39,206 nt of DNA from Anaerolineae bacterium (GTDB taxonomy: Bacteria > Chloroflexota > Anaerolineae > Anaerolineales > Villigracilaceae). The position numbers and the translations under genes were made by a program. Below are positions 39,081 to 39,206 of the stretch, one piece after another. Where the stretch lies: positions 1 to 39,206 of the forward strand of contig JAKLPV010000214.1 in NCBI GenBank assembly GCA_022013685.1. Direction: 5' to 3'. The number at the start of each line of letters is the position of its first letter. Position 1 is the stretch's first letter. The notes below the pieces were generated by a model, which made no database searches, was not told the DNA's origin, and was given only the letters and a program-made list of their open reading frames with translations.

Positions 39081-39206
39081 ATGACTTCTTCAATGCTTGA
39101 GCAGCTTTATCCCGATTTATCCTTATTATTAGGTATCGTTCAATCGGGCGATCCTGATCAATTTCCCAAACGAAAAAAAATCAATGCTGTAATTACAGAG
39201 TCGGGC
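39081..39206 (+). CDS. Partial gene cut by window end
   Basis: ATG at 39081, 17 bp after the kinase-like gene, open to the end of the window (42 codons). The start MTSSMLEQLYPDLSLLLGIV is helical and hydrophobic-rich. Upstream TAGGATCT is a weak ribosome binding site. It shares the AT-rich composition of the preceding gene. No family recognised from this piece. Confidence 0.5.
   Translation, partial: MTSSMLEQLYPDLSLLLGIVQSGDPDQFPKRKKINAVITESG

Overview
The window looks like accessory DNA, most likely a plasmid or plasmid-derived integrative element, from a Chloroflexota bacterium (Anaerolineae-like). This is inferred from the Thr-Pro-rich extracellular linkers (TPTPTSTPTSTP type) in several secreted proteins, the moderately high GC content, and a Tad pilus locus with no secretin or outer-membrane partner in view. 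No rRNA or tRNA gene was recognised. Almost every gene is on the + strand, usually with 1-20 bp gaps or ATGA-type overlaps.

Layout. (1) 1-3134: tail of a membrane protein (possibly frameshifted), an SH3 lipoprotein, a small zinc-ribbon protein, a ParA ATPase and a tandem ribbon-helix-helix-like partner. (2) 3135-7221: a GTGTACC repeat array, a large replication initiator with DnaA domain-I-like modules and six 22-bp iteron-like repeats inside its coding sequence, a tyrosine recombinase and a winged-helix/nucleotidyltransferase protein. (3) 7222-13832: DNA-metabolism genes (two OB-fold/SSB-like proteins, an IS110-C-terminal-like protein, a coiled-coil/winged-helix/nuclease-like protein), small membrane and zinc proteins, and two arrays of an alternating 9-bp motif with a strict 18-bp period. 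(4) 13861-20640: three promoter/leader/terminator modules or promoter-like sites, a possible secretion-channel operon (VirB8/NTF2-like, large secreted, VirB6-like polytopic proteins), and three tandem paralogues sharing an unrecognised domain. (5) 20689-37741: a VirB4/HerA-type ATPase with a large Ser/Thr/Gly-rich insertion, followed without a break by Tad genes cpaB, cpaE, cpaF, tadB and tadC. After them come secreted Ig-like proteins, small proteins with candidate sliding-clamp motifs and a third 18-bp array, then the prepilin peptidase, Flp pilin, TadE and TadG-like genes. (6) 37742-39206: an abrupt change to AT-rich DNA carrying a degenerate HD domain fused to a dTMP-kinase-like domain, and the start of another gene.

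Working model (inference): the left half replicates and segregates the element. The right half builds a Tad (type IV-like) pilus tied to a VirB4/HerA-type translocase and VirB6/VirB8-like membrane proteins, which could be a Tad-based DNA-transfer or adhesion machine. No classical HUH relaxase or separate VirD4 coupling protein was recognised, so conjugation is a hypothesis only.
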